From Bacillota bacterium (GTDB lineage: Bacteria > Bacillota > Clostridia > Acetivibrionales > DSM-1351), in the NCBI GenBank assembly GCA_023400235.1, contig JAEXFI010000024.1, forward strand, positions 1 to 64,000: a stretch of 64,000 bases of DNA, written 5' to 3'. Numbering within the stretch: position 1 is the stretch's first letter; each line of letters begins with the position of its first letter. Below, one piece after another: positions 17,141-25,267 of the stretch. Below the pieces are notes generated by a model. That model saw nothing but the letters and a program-made list of their open reading frames with translations, did not search any database and was not told the DNA's origin. The translations under genes were made by a program, and so were the position numbers.

Positions 17141-17305
17141 TTAGTTTACCTTTACTTTTGTGATCATTTCTGTGGTTGCATTGTCAAAGATAGTCTTTGA
17201 CTTACCGGCCAGGCTTGTATTGTCACTTCCGCCTGATCCCCATATAAGTACAAAGAACAATACTCCTACCATTACTCCAGCTATTGTTGCGAAAAAGTCC
17301 TTCAT
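17141..17305 (-). CDS. Flp-like pilin peptide 1 (54 aa)
   Basis: Starting at ATG 17305 (GAGGAGATTGAC upstream), the frame encodes MKDFFATIAGVMVGVLFFVL followed by IWGSGG and a polar tail (SLAGKSKTIFDNATTEMITK). It is too short for most gene callers. It is paralogous to the peptide encoded next (about 50% identical over the helix). Both are probably the structural subunits of a Tad/Flp-like surface fibre. Confidence 0.7.
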   Translation of the reverse strand: MKDFFATIAGVMVGVLFFVLIWGSGGSDNTSLAGKSKTIFDNATTEMITKVKVN

Positions 17306-17342
17306 GTCAATCTCCTCTCATTTTATTTTTGCTGAAAACTAT

Positions 17343-17435
17343 TTAATGACTTAACAAGAAATAGACAGCGACTGCAATTGCTCCACCAACAAATCCAAGT
17401 CCAAACCTTACCATATAGCGCATGTTCTTTTTCAC
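17343..17435 (-). CDS. Tiny single-helix membrane peptide (30 aa)
   Basis: GTG start at 17435 preceded by GGGGGAGGTGAT. The product (MKKNMRYMVRFGLGFVGGAI... ending FLLSH) is a basic N-terminus followed by one transmembrane helix. It fills the gap between the TadC-like gene and the first Flp-like peptide, in the same direction, with a strong ribosome site. It may be a small subunit of the pilus machine; the family is not recognised. Confidence 0.55.
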   Translation of the reverse strand: MKKNMRYMVRFGLGFVGGAIAVAVYFLLSH

Positions 17436-17470
17436 TCCATCACCTCCCCCTCTTTCTTGAACATACCGTT

Positions 17471-18175
17471 TCAGAATGATATCTTCTGGAGCATTGAAAG
17501 AGTATCAATCCCGGCAACTATAACAAAGAAATTGATAAGTATAATAAAGCCTGATACAAGTGCTATCAGGAATACTATATTCCCCTGTGCTTCACGTACC
17601 TTTTTCACTGCTGTTTTCCTCTGTTCGCCCACCTGGCTTTGGTATAGCTCTATTTGTGATATCAGCTTTTCAGGAGCAAGGTAGTCCAGCTTTGCAAGCA
17701 GCCCTGCAAAGGATTTTGCAGCTTCAGTGCCTATTACACCGGTAAAGTACTCCTGGCCTTCTCTGTACCTGTTTTCGTACCAATACCCCAGCAGCCGGTT
17801 CAAGTGTGGTCTTATAAGCTTTGTGGGCTTTGCAAGCTCACGTACTATGTAGTCGGAGGACAGTGCTTTCAACTTCATGGATATAGCCATGTTTTTAAGC
17901 TCGCTCAGACACCGGTCTATTTCTATATTGCACTTTTCCTTATTTCTTGTGGCCAGCAGCTGGCACAAAATATATATGGGACTTTTGAAGCTGAACAGCT
18001 TCGTGCTTGTTGTGGAGGCCAAAAACACCAGCAGCCACAAGGCTATCTGCATATTTACGTTTACACCGGCTTTAAACCTCTCATAGGTCATATAGACAAG
18101 CCACAGTCCCAGTATGGAATACCGTATGCTTTGATAAAAAAAAGCAGACAGCTTGATTCCTGCCTGCTTGAACAA
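17471..18175 (-). CDS. TadC-like (GspF-fold) platform protein, main part
   Basis: The frame holds the cytoplasmic four-helix domain and the last transmembrane helices of a type II secretion F (TadC-like) inner-membrane platform protein (hydrophobic about 22-60 and 200-234). It begins with TTG/LFKQAGIKLSAFFYQ, which continues directly from the N-terminal frame 18088-18366: read together with a one-base shift they make about 298 residues, the usual length. So this is probably one gene broken by a frameshift, or two coupled overlapping frames. It should work with TadB to anchor the pilus ATPase (not in the window). Confidence 0.7.
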   Translation of the reverse strand: MFKQAGIKLSAFFYQSIRYSILGLWLVYMTYERFKAGVNVNMQIALWLLVFLASTTSTKLFSFKSPIYILCQLLATRNKEKCNIEIDRCLSELKNMAISMKLKALSSDYIVRELAKPTKLIRPHLNRLLGYWYENRYREGQEYFTGVIGTEAAKSFAGLLAKLDYLAPEKLISQIELYQSQVGEQRKTAVKKVREAQGNIVFLIALVSGFIILINFFVIVAGIDTLSMLQKISF

Positions 18176-18366
18176 TTCCTCCGTCTGAGAGTTTTTAATT
18201 CCTTTTCATACCACTTGGTCAGCCTGTCCATACTTCTGCGTGTTACGTCTATTGAGAACCTGTAAGTATGCCCTTCAACACTGAAGGCTTTCATGTACAG
18301 GGCTGCTCCGGTGCTGAAGATTATCAGTATTATGATATATGGCAGTATGTATAATATTTTTCTCAC
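18088..18366 (-). CDS. TadC-like platform protein, N-terminal part (frameshifted)
   Basis: MRKILYILPYIIILIIFSTG is the first transmembrane helix, followed by a cytoplasmic stretch (RSMDRLTKWYEKELKTLRRR). After that the frame drifts into unlikely sequence (NCSSRQESSCLLFF), while the other frame reads on as EELFKQAGIKLS. The shift occurs near 18175-18180. It starts 6 bp after the TadB-like stop. Best read as the 5' end of one tadC-like gene covering 17471-18366. Confidence 0.7.
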   Translation of the reverse strand: MRKILYILPYIIILIIFSTGAALYMKAFSVEGHTYRFSIDVTRRSMDRLTKWYEKELKTLRRRNCSSRQESSCLLFFIKAYGIPYWDCGLSI

Positions 18367-18372
18367 CCCTTG

Positions 18373-19347
18373 TTAAATGTCATATTTGGGCTTTCGGATC
18401 ATCTTTAATGCCATAAAGCTAATTATTATGCTCATGTAGGTTATTACGGCCATCCTTTGCCCGGCCACATTCAGGAACTGGTATTCCAGGAATTTTCTCA
18501 GGGTAAAGCCAAAGGTTTTTGTGGCCATTAGTATGCTTCCAAGGTACAGCGGCACCAGCAGGAATCTTATCATTGTATTGGTTTCGGTATTGTATCTCTT
18601 GCTGACCTCAATCTGTTCCCTGATGTCCTTCAGTTTTTTTAGTATGTCCTCCAGGCCGGGGCTGACATCAATGCCTCTGTGAACAGCCATTTTTATATTA
18701 TTGCGCAGCAGCACAGCCCATTCCGTATCATAGGCATATACAAACTGTGCCAGTGCCGTATCCAGGTCTTCCTCGTCCTGAAAGTCCTTTAAGGCCAGGG
18801 ACAGCCTATACAAAACCCGTCTGGAATTAGCTCCTATATCAAAGCGGACAGTACAATTTTCTACCGCCTTTTTCATGTTTAGGCTATGCTGCTTGTACTC
18901 GTTTGTAATGCCGGTTACAATGGTGTCTGCATCATAGGAGCTGTCAATGCGTATGGTGCGGAGCTTTAGCCTTACAAGGAGATACGGTATTGAGGTGATT
19001 ATCAGTGCCACGCCAATACTGAATAGCAACGAGAAAATTTTATGTGATATGAGGATACTGAATATAAAAATGGCAATGCTGAGAGCTATGAAAACATGTG
19101 CTTCCATACCTTTTGTATCCCTTGAGCGCACTGCGGTAAGCATGTTTCTTATATGTATAACTAAAGGGTTTTGTCTGCTGTTCCTTTTTGCACTGATGGT
19201 TTTCTCCAGCTTCATGTAATGCCGCTCATCTTGTATCATATTTTTAATATTACTGCCGAAAACAAGCCAGGAACCCGCTGCCATCAGGAGGATGCAGCCC
19301 AGCTGTGCGCCGAAGCGTAGTATTAGGCTCAATATTCCTAAATGCAT
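18373..19347 (-). CDS. TadB-like (GspF-family) pilus platform protein (324 aa)
   Basis: Two N-terminal hydrophobic segments (about 8-28, 75-115 as a pair), a cytoplasmic helical domain (about 130-255) with 'VLYRLSLALKDFQDEEDLDTALAQF' and 'NNIKMAVHRGIDVSPGLEDI', and two C-terminal helices give the T2SSF/TadB layout. AAAGGAGG lies 7 nt before the ATG. It is followed by the TadC-like gene. Its 5' end, including the ribosome site, is duplicated at 28590-28660 inside the accessory island. The island begins about 220 bp upstream, separating it from the usual tadA/CpaF ATPase gene. Confidence 0.85.
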   Translation of the reverse strand: MHLGILSLILRFGAQLGCILLMAAGSWLVFGSNIKNMIQDERHYMKLEKTISAKRNSRQNPLVIHIRNMLTAVRSRDTKGMEAHVFIALSIAIFIFSILISHKIFSLLFSIGVALIITSIPYLLVRLKLRTIRIDSSYDADTIVTGITNEYKQHSLNMKKAVENCTVRFDIGANSRRVLYRLSLALKDFQDEEDLDTALAQFVYAYDTEWAVLLRNNIKMAVHRGIDVSPGLEDILKKLKDIREQIEVSKRYNTETNTMIRFLLVPLYLGSILMATKTFGFTLRKFLEYQFLNVAGQRMAVITYMSIIISFMALKMIRKPKYDI

Positions 19348-19367
19348 CTATTTTGCCTCCTTTCAAT

Positions 19368-19547
19368 TTAACTGTTTTCGTAATACTTGCAGTATCTTAC
19401 TGAGTTGCCTCCGACCCAATCCCCATAAAAATAGCTTTTCTCATTATCACAATCCTCCTCGCAATCTATGTGTTTACATTCGTTGCAATCAACTGAATCA
19501 TCTTCAGCTTCATTTCCCGGTTCAATGGTCTTATCTGTCTTTCCCAA
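19368..19547 (-). CDS. Small cysteine-rich acidic protein (59 aa)
   Basis: A TTG start at 19547 is preceded by AGGGGGTGA. The product carries a dense Cys cluster (CNECKHIDCEEDCDN, plus a later Cys in RYCKYY), acidic and soluble, suggesting a small metal-binding or disulfide-rich fold. It lies 20 bp before tadB on the same strand, so it is likely the last upstream partner kept in the Tad transcript. No family is recognised. Confidence 0.55.
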   Translation of the reverse strand: MGKTDKTIEPGNEAEDDSVDCNECKHIDCEEDCDNEKSYFYGDWVGGNSVRYCKYYENS

Positions 19548-19606
19548 GGATTCACCCCCTTGATTTACATGATTTTATTTTGCTGCTGAAATATGGACAT
19601 GAAAAA

Positions 19607-19636
19607 ACCGCAAATTCAGGTGACTGAATATGCGGT
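19607..19636 (-). terminator. Cassette-type terminator hairpin, copy 1
   Basis: ACCGCAAATTCA ... TGAATATGCGGT pairs around a short loop, and on the minus strand is followed by TTTTTTC. It is the leftmost copy of the repeated module that follows nearly every gene of the island; conserved flanks are TTTATTTTGC and AATAGAATGAT. It marks the left edge of the array. Confidence 0.75.
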
Positions 19637-19702
19637 AATAGAATGATTACTGATATATAAAGATACGTACTACATTAGCAATTGATTGTGTCCACAGTTG
19701 TA

Positions 19703-19981
19703 TCATTTTTTAACCAATGTGATTGAAGATACAAAGCCTATTGCTATAAATACGACAAAAACTAATATAGGAAAATAAAACTGTTCAAATTCCTTTCCTG
19801 AATCTGGATTTCCATTAGCTTTTTGAACAGTAACAAATAGTATCATTGCAATTATTGAGGTTACGGACATGAGCATCCCTGTAACTAATCTTGTTTTTCT
19901 CATTTTTGACGATATAGAAACAATTAAAATCAAAAACAAAAAAACTATTATTCCACATAAAGCAAGCGCCAATCCAAGCAA
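19703..19981 (-). CDS. Small membrane protein, cassette gene (92 aa)
   Basis: Three hydrophobic helices (about 3-24, 35-54, 68-88) separated by short charged loops (SSKMRKTRL; QKANGNPDSGKEFEQ). AGGAGGTGTTTTG precedes the ATG. The gene has its own promoter at 20053-20081 and terminator at 19607-19636, the standard one-gene unit of the island. No function recognised. Confidence 0.6.
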   Translation of the reverse strand: MLGLALALCGIIVFLFLILIVSISSKMRKTRLVTGMLMSVTSIIAMILFVTVQKANGNPDSGKEFEQFYFPILVFVVFIAIGFVSSITLVKK

Positions 19982-20052
19982 TCAAAACACCTCCTATCTA
20001 ACATCAGATAATATTGTACAATTCTTACTTAATTTAGTAATCCACCACTTCT

Positions 20053-20081
20053 ATACTATATTTGTAATTAACTGGTGTCAA
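20053..20081 (-). promoter_or_regulatory. Cassette promoter of the 92-aa gene
   Basis: Minus-strand TTGACA (20076-20081), exactly 17 bp, TAGTAT (20053-20058). The same boxes and spacing recur before the other cassette genes. Upstream it carries a variant of the GAACTGAACAGGCGGTA motif. Confidence 0.85.
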
Positions 20082-20178
20082 TATTGTCTTTATTATAGCA
20101 GGTACCGCCTGTTCAGTTTGCAAAGTTCAACATTGCTCGCTTTCTATTTATTTTGCGTTCTAATTGCGGACATAAAAA

Positions 20179-20210
20179 TACCGCTAGTTCAGATTACTGA
20201 ATGTGCAGTA
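20179..20210 (-). terminator. Cassette-type terminator hairpin, copy 2
   Basis: TACCGCTAGTTCA/TGAATGTGCAGTA hairpin with T-rich minus-strand flank (TATTTTTATG). It lies 63 bp downstream of the 155-aa gene stop. Flanked by the conserved TTTATTTTGC motif. Confidence 0.75.
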
Positions 20211-20273
20211 TTTTTGATATTTAGAATTGTATGTTGTAATGCTAGATAAATAGGTTCGTTTAAATAAATTACG

Positions 20274-20741
20274 TTATATTTTTCCATGTTGTACTAAGTG
20301 AAGTCGGATTTCATTTTCTAAAGCCTCTCCATAAAGTTTCTTGTCTAGAGTATGATACCCGCCCTTACACTTACCTTTATAATCATCACCGATGATTGTT
20401 AACCCTATCATGTCATAAAATCCAATCTCTTTCCGTAATGAATCCAATTCATGAAGCAATTCGCCACCTAACCGCAAACCAGCTTTATATTCTTCTAGAA
20501 ATATTTTTTGTTTCATACTATCAATATTGGAATCAAGATCACTTGTAATATTTAACTCTTTCAAAATTTTTTTGAAATAAACATGAACATCTTGCCATGA
20601 TAACTCCTCACAACTGGCAGCAATATTAATGTTTTTTCCGTTATAACCTTGCTCAAGTAGTGAGATAGCCCAATCATTTAAGTGTTTTGAGTCTAAATAA
20701 TTTCTACTATAAGCTACTAATAGATCACCTGTTCTTATCAT
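20274..20741 (-). CDS. Hypothetical protein, cassette gene (155 aa)
   Basis: A soluble, mostly helical acidic protein (SWQDVHVYFKKILKELNI; GGELLHELDSLRKEIGFY) with a C-terminal 'GDDYKGKCKGGYHTL'. No signal or membrane segment. The helical layout is like small cytosolic immunity proteins, but no family can be named. AAGGAGTAAAT precedes the ATG. It has its own promoter (20775-20803) and terminator (20179-20210). Confidence 0.6.
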   Translation of the reverse strand: MIRTGDLLVAYSRNYLDSKHLNDWAISLLEQGYNGKNINIAASCEELSWQDVHVYFKKILKELNITSDLDSNIDSMKQKIFLEEYKAGLRLGGELLHELDSLRKEIGFYDMIGLTIIGDDYKGKCKGGYHTLDKKLYGEALENEIRLHLVQHGKI

Positions 20742-20774
20742 ATTTACTCCTTTTTGTAAAAGTAATTAATTCCT

Positions 20775-20803
20775 ATTATAAAAGTTTACAAATGTCTATT
20801 CAA
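20775..20803 (-). promoter_or_regulatory. Promoter of the 155-aa cassette gene
   Basis: TTGAAT (20798-20803), 17-bp spacer, TATAAT (20775-20780) on the minus strand. Just upstream, TACCCCACTATTCAGTTGTCAA matches the conserved upstream part of the other cassette promoters, and the group II intron end abuts it. Confidence 0.75.
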
Positions 20804-20835
20804 TACCCCACTATTCAGTTGTCAAAAATCAATCT

Positions 20836-20915
20836 TGCGTGTCAGGTAGGTAGGAAGCCTTTCGGCTTCTTTCCCCCTTAAGAACCGTACTTGTACGTTT
20901 CCATACATACGGCTC
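20836..20915 (-). ncRNA. Group II intron 3' end, domains V and VI
   Basis: Domain V is the 34-nt hairpin at 20882-20915: on the minus strand it begins GAGCCGTATG, has the GGAAAC loop and ends AGTACGGTTC. Domain VI follows (GAAGCC GAAA GGCTTC, 20845-20870) and the intron ends near CCTACCTAC at about 20840. The intron sits in the upstream part of a cassette promoter module. Its 5' half is missing. Confidence 0.8.
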
Positions 20916-20930
20916 AAGTCATCCTTATTC

Positions 20931-21749
20931 TCAAACAAATTGGTATTTAAATTTCTTGTAAGCCTTTTTCATCAGTATCGTACCTTCCTTACTTTTCGGT
21001 TCAATTTGATTTCTTTCAAAATACTCTTTTACCTTTGGCAGAAGTTTTCCTCCGCCATACATCTCCATTAATTTCTGGTGCTGAATAAAGCAGCTGTGAT
21101 GTAATAGTTCTAGGTTTTGATATATTTCTTCCCCTCCCAGTAATTTAGGTACTATCTGATTAATTTCCAGACTTTCTTCGCTAACTAATGATTGTTTGCA
21201 TATTCTACATTTGTAACCGTTGTTCTTAGCAATTTTGCGTTTGCTAAGAATACTGTATCTTTCGAATTCTTTTCGGTCTCTTTTTTCAAAGTAATCTCTC
21301 AGGCTTGCATCATCAGGACTGTTCTTGTATTTAACAAATGCATGCCTTTTGATGGGTATCCAACTCATATACATTAGCTGGCTTGTTTTGTTATGTGGGT
21401 CTGTTAAAATCCATTTGTTTTTGCTTACCCCTGTTTGGTCTGGTTGAAAATATGTGTTATATAGCCACTTGAATGACTTATTTGGATGTAATGATTTCAG
21501 ATACTTTCTTGTTTTTATCCAAATGTAATGGTCAATCTTATTATATTTCTCCTTGGCTACTTCGGTAGACCAATAGTTACCTATTCCTCTGATGATAGGA
21601 TTCAATGTAGTAATGAGGTCTCCAACGGGTTTTCCTCTAAGTTGTACGAAGACATTTCTAATTGTTTCAAACGCTTTCTTAACGCTTGGTTTTGAAGGTT
21701 TGATTAGTAGCTTCATACCTTTATTGGTTCTATATTGTCTGAGGTTAAA
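20931..21749 (-). pseudogene. ltrA: Group II intron reverse transcriptase/maturase, C-terminal part
   Basis: The frame holds the end of the RT region (NLRQYRTNKGMKLLIKPSKP), the maturase X domain (GNYWSTEVAKEKYNKIDHYIW) and an HNH endonuclease domain (CRICKQSLVSEESLEINQI, LELLHHSC). It is cut at 21749 by the transposon; the matching upstream part lies at 24761-25005. Joining across the 6-bp duplication GTTAAA restores DFLGFN-LRQYRT exactly. The N-terminal RT domains (palm 0-4) are absent, so the intron is dead. It would have promoted splicing and retrohoming. Confidence 0.85.
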
Positions 21750-21915
21750 TGTTTTAGGGATCACATAATGTCAGAAAATAGCTCTCTTGAATTGCCGAAA
21801 ATAGCTCTATATAATGTCAATAAGTGACATTTGAAAGGGGTGAAACAAAGCATCAAAGTAGAGCCCACTCGTCCTGGCAGACAAAAACTCATACTTTGAT
21901 GCCCGAAAACCATGA

Positions 21916-22473
21916 TTATCATATCATTGTACAGATTGGTTTTCAATCTACAGAGAAATATTTTTTGTCAGGAGTAAGGAAAAATCCTACTGCCCTGTTT
22001 GTAATGGCGAGCTTAAAGTAAGGAGTAGCAAGAATCGCAGCATAATTAAAGATGACAACACTGTAACTACATACAGACTTAGAATTTTTAAGTGCCAGAA
22101 CTGTAACAAGATGCATACTGAAATACCAGACATAATCCAGCCTTTTAAGCACTTTTCATCTATGGTAATTGAGTCTGTGCTAGATGGGGATGTAGAAAAA
22201 TGTTCCGCTGAAGAATCTACAATTAAAAGATGGAGAAACTGGTTCACATGTATCAGTTCACAGATTGATGGTGCCATGTCATCTGTGAAAACTGAGCTTA
22301 CTGGATTCCTACCCAATTTTTTAGATGTATCGTCCTTACTCCAGAATATTAGAAAATCAGGCGGAGGATGGCTAAAATCAGTCATGCTTCAGCTATTTAA
22401 CTCAGGAATATATTCACACACCAGCTTTGCCTTTTGTCAGGAACTGTTTAAGGATAATATCATGGTAACTTAA
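21916..22473 (+). pseudogene. DUF6431-like zinc-ribbon transposon protein, 5' end damaged
   Basis: The frame has a zinc ribbon at about 21988-22110 (YCPVCNGELKVRSS ... FKCQNCNKMHTEIPDI) followed by a helical region (ESVLDGDVEKCSAEESTIKRW, WFTCISSQID). This C-x2-C...C-x2-C plus 'HTE(L/I)PD' layout is the DUF6431 family, often encoded in front of this type of transposase and probably DNA-binding. No ATG, GTG or TTG exists between the stop at 21913 and the ribbon; a plausible start (MIIIS, ATG 21912) lies in another frame, so a frameshift near 21925-21975 is likely. Confidence 0.65.
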
Positions 22474-22498
22474 CTAATTTTGAAAGGAGCCATGATAA

Positions 22499-23853
22499 AT
22501 GAATAACAAAAAAAGGCTGAAGATGTTGCTGCAGACCGAATGATGCTGATTGCTCCACTTTTGGATCAAGGCTTAGACCAGGCAAAGAAAAGAGCACTGA
22601 TAAAGGAGATAGCTGAAAAGAGTAATATCTCTATTCGTTCAATAGGTAGATATCTTGATGCATACAAGGTATCCGGCTTTGCATCACTTGCACCAAAGGC
22701 AAAGTCGAGAGACAACTTTAGATGTACACTTCCTAACAATTGGACAGATATTGTCAATGAGGCAATACTGCTTAGAAGAGAGCTACCATCAAGAAGTGTA
22801 CCACAGATTATCAAAATATTAGAGATGGAGCAATTTGCACAGCCTGGAGAAATTAAAAGAAGCACCCTTCAACGATATATTCAAGAACAAGGGTATGGAA
22901 CAAAGCAAATGAAGCTATATACCAACAAGGGAGCTGCTTCAAGAAGATTTCAGAAAAAGCACAGGTGCGAGCTTTACCAGGGTGATATAAAGTATGGCCC
23001 ATATCTGCCCATTGGTAAAAACGGTGAGCCTAAACAGGTATATTTGTCAGCGTTTATGGATGATGCCACTAGATTTGTTGTACATGCCAAATTCTATGAT
23101 ACTCAAAAAGTAGATATCATTGAAGATAGCCTGAGAAATGCAATTATGCGCTTTGGGAAACCCTGTGCTGTTTATGTTGACAATGGCAAGCAGTATACTT
23201 CTGAATGGCTGAAAAAGGCTTGTGGCAGGCTGGATATAAGGCTTATCCATGCTAGGGCATACCATCCAGAGGGTAAAGGTAAAATAGAAAATTTCAACAA
23301 GCAGCTTGATAGCTTTTTGTCTGAAGCAGCTTTGTCAAAGCCTAAAACACTTGATGAACTGAATAAGTTGCTTGATGTATGGATAGAAGAATATTACCAC
23401 AAAAAGCAGCATACTACATTGGGAGATATTTCTCCCGAAATAGCCTTTAAGCTTGACAGCAGGCCACTAATGTTTGTTGATGCAGTTAAGTGTACGGAGG
23501 CTTTTCTACATACAGAGGTACGTCAGGTTGATAAAACTGGCTGCATTAATTTTAATGGAAACTGCTATGAGGCAGGTATGGACTTAATTGGCAGGAAGGT
23601 TGAGGTGTACTACGATCCGTTATGGACGGAGGAAATAGAAATACACCACAAGGATAAAGTTCCATACAGGGTAAAGCGTCTGCATATAGGAGAAAATTGT
23701 GGAATACGAGCAAAGCTACCAGAACAGTTATCCCTTCTCGAACCTGAAACATCAAGACTTCTAGAAGGACTTAACAAGGCAAATATTACTCATAGAACTA
23801 GAAAAAGCATAGCTGTCAGCTACCGCAGTCTAGGGGGTGAAGTAAATGTTTGA
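22499..23853 (+). CDS. DDE (rve/Mu-type) transposase with possible A7 frameshift at its start
   Basis: The main frame runs from 22507. It shows an N-terminal HTH (KSNISIRSIGRYLDAYKVSG), an rve catalytic core with Asp residues in YQGDIKYGP and VYVDNGKQYTS and the Glu in EGKGKIENFN, and a Mu-type C-terminal beta-barrel (NFNGNCYEAGMDLIGRKVEV). ATG 22540 gives 437 aa but has no ribosome site. ATG 22499 has GGAG 10 nt upstream and reads MNNKK into A AAA AAG, where a -1 shift gives KAEDVAADRMMLIAPLL, the expected N-terminus. It overlaps the ATPase gene by 8 bp. Confidence 0.85.
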
Positions 23854-24646
23854 GAGCTTTTTTAAGCTTACAGCTTCACCATTTACCAGAGATATTCCTA
23901 CCACCGAGTTGTACCACTCATTCATGCTGGATGAAGCTCTTGGAAGGTTGAAATACGCTGCTAAAAGGCAGATGTTTGCAGTAATGACTGCCGATGTAGG
24001 CTGCGGCAAGACAACAACAATACGAAAATTTACAGACTCTCTTGATGCTACAAAATATCAGGTATTGTATCTGTCAGACTCAAAGCTGACTCCAAGATGG
24101 TTCTACAAGGGGCTTCTTGACCAGCTTGGTATTGAGTCAAAGTATTACAGAGGCGATGCAAAAAGACAGCTGCATAAGGAGCTTGAGATAATTCGAGGGG
24201 TACATGGGAGAAAAATTGTTGTAATTGTGGATGAGGCTCACCTTCTTGATAAGGAGACATTAGAGGAAATTCGATTCCTGCTCAATTACAGAATGGACTC
24301 CCAAAGCCCCATGGCATTGATTTTGGTTGGTCAAAATGAGCTTTGGGATAAACTTAAGCTTCAAAAATATGCAGCTATCAGGCAAAGACTTGATATTAAA
24401 TGTGAGTTGCCCCAATTTGACAGATCACAGCTTGGGGAGTACATAAAAAGGCACATGGAATATTCCAGCTGTGACCGGGAGGTATTTACAGACAAGGCTG
24501 TCGACGAAATATATAAATATTCCGCTGGTTCAGCAAGAGCTGCAAATAAGCTGTGCATTCATTGCCTTCTCTATGCAGCACAAAGAGCCAAAGGATTAAT
24601 AGATGATCATCTGGTTAAGACGGTTATTGATGGCGAGCTACCATAA
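23846..24646 (+). CDS. ExeA/TnsC-like AAA+ transposition ATPase (266 aa)
   Basis: Walker A is DVGCGKTTT (about residue 50), Walker B is VVIVDEAHLLD (about 128), sensor-1 is ILVGQNELW and an Arg finger candidate is in RQRLDIK. The opening 'FFKLTASPFTRDIPTTELY' is typical of ExeA-type AAA_22 ATPases. In related transposons the partner ATPase (TnsC, TniB, MuB) binds target DNA and activates the transposase. The ATG overlaps the end of the transposase gene by 8 bp, with GGGGGTGA upstream. It is 108 bp from the right transposon end. Confidence 0.85.
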   Translation: MFESFFKLTASPFTRDIPTTELYHSFMLDEALGRLKYAAKRQMFAVMTADVGCGKTTTIRKFTDSLDATKYQVLYLSDSKLTPRWFYKGLLDQLGIESKYYRGDAKRQLHKELEIIRGVHGRKIVVIVDEAHLLDKETLEEIRFLLNYRMDSQSPMALILVGQNELWDKLKLQKYAAIRQRLDIKCELPQFDRSQLGEYIKRHMEYSSCDREVFTDKAVDEIYKYSAGSARAANKLCIHCLLYAAQRAKGLIDDHLVKTVIDGELP

Positions 24647-24754
24647 ACAAAAAATCTGCCTTGGTGGAGAGTCCTGGTCCATCAAGGCAGATTAATAAGC
24701 TATTTTCGGCAATATAGCTAAGCTGTTTTGTGACAGGATGAGATAGCTGTAACA

Positions 24755-25005
24755 GTTAAATCCTAGGAAGTCAAACCCTTTGCTAATATGTGTTACTTTT
24801 GTTTTGTCTTTTGCTAGCGTAAGACCTCTTTTATTGAGGTAGGGTTTCAGCTTTTCATACATGGATTCTGCTTCGGATTTAGTTTTACAGACAATTACAA
24901 AATCATCGGCATATTTAACTATTCCAACGCAGTTCCTTCTCATTTTATATTCGTCTCTTATATCAGAGTAGTATGTAACTCCCAATTCGTCCTCCATACC
25001 ATACC
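24755..25005 (-). pseudogene. ltrA: Group II intron reverse transcriptase, internal fragment
   Basis: Reads [12 protein letters not shown], then the catalytic palm YADDFVIVCKTKSEAE and KTKVTHISKGFDFLGFN, ending at the transposon insertion. The upstream RT domains are missing: at about 25005 the sequence switches to the 5' part of a parA gene. A GGTAT shared at the junction suggests a deletion through microhomology. Continues at 20931-21749. Confidence 0.85.
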
Positions 25006-25111
25006 CAGAACCTTCTTGCCGCTTTTGACCAGGGCTGCTGCAATGTTCACAGCCGTAGTTGTTTTTCCTACGCCACCCTTTTGATTTCCGATTGCAATAA
25101 TTTTACTCATT
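25000..25111 (-). pseudogene. parA 5' fragment (truncated copy 1)
   Basis: Encodes the first 36 residues of a ParA ATPase, with the deviant Walker A box ([20 protein letters not shown]), almost identical to the start of the copy at 26455-26874, including the ribosome site and roughly 90 bp upstream. It is cut within KKVLG and joined out of frame to the RT fragment. Confidence 0.85.
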
Positions 25112-25162
25112 AAAATTTGTCTCCTTTCATAATAGGCAGGAGCTTTTGTCCTGCATTTTGTG

Positions 25163-25190
25163 TAAAAAAATAACAGGCTTTAGGCCTGTT
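25163..25190 (-). terminator. Terminator-like hairpin before parA copy 1
   Basis: AACAGGC-CTAAA-GCCTGTT with ATTTTTTT on the minus strand. A slightly decayed copy is found before parA copy 2 at 26928-26954. It lies in the parA leader, so it either ends an upstream transcript or attenuates parA. Confidence 0.7.
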
Positions 25191-25267
25191 TACTTTTGGT
25201 TGGATATTTATTTACTTTTGAGCTCGGTGTTTGATTATATTACGAATGAATTCTAAATATGAAAAAA

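Larger units (their letters stand above)
21750..24754 (+). mobile_element. Mu/Tn7-like transposon, 3005 bp, three genes, 6-bp target duplication
   Basis: The ends are imperfect inverted repeats: left TGTTTTAGGGATCACATAAT, right (minus strand) TGTTACAGCTATCTCATCCT, each followed by TGTCA-AAAA-AGC and, further in, TTGCCGAAAATAGCT. GTTAAA flanks it on both sides (21744-21749 and 24755-24760). It carries a DUF6431-like gene, an rve-type transposase and an ExeA/TnsC-like ATPase, and sits inside the group II intron maturase gene. The transposase plus AAA-ATPase pair is the core of the Tn7/Tn5053/IS21/Mu superfamily; the exact IS family is not identified. Confidence 0.85.

Noticed and set aside
20931..25005. 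Possible retron or defence-type reverse transcriptase
   Set aside because: The parts carry maturase and HNH domains and a group II domain V/VI follows; it is a broken group II intron.
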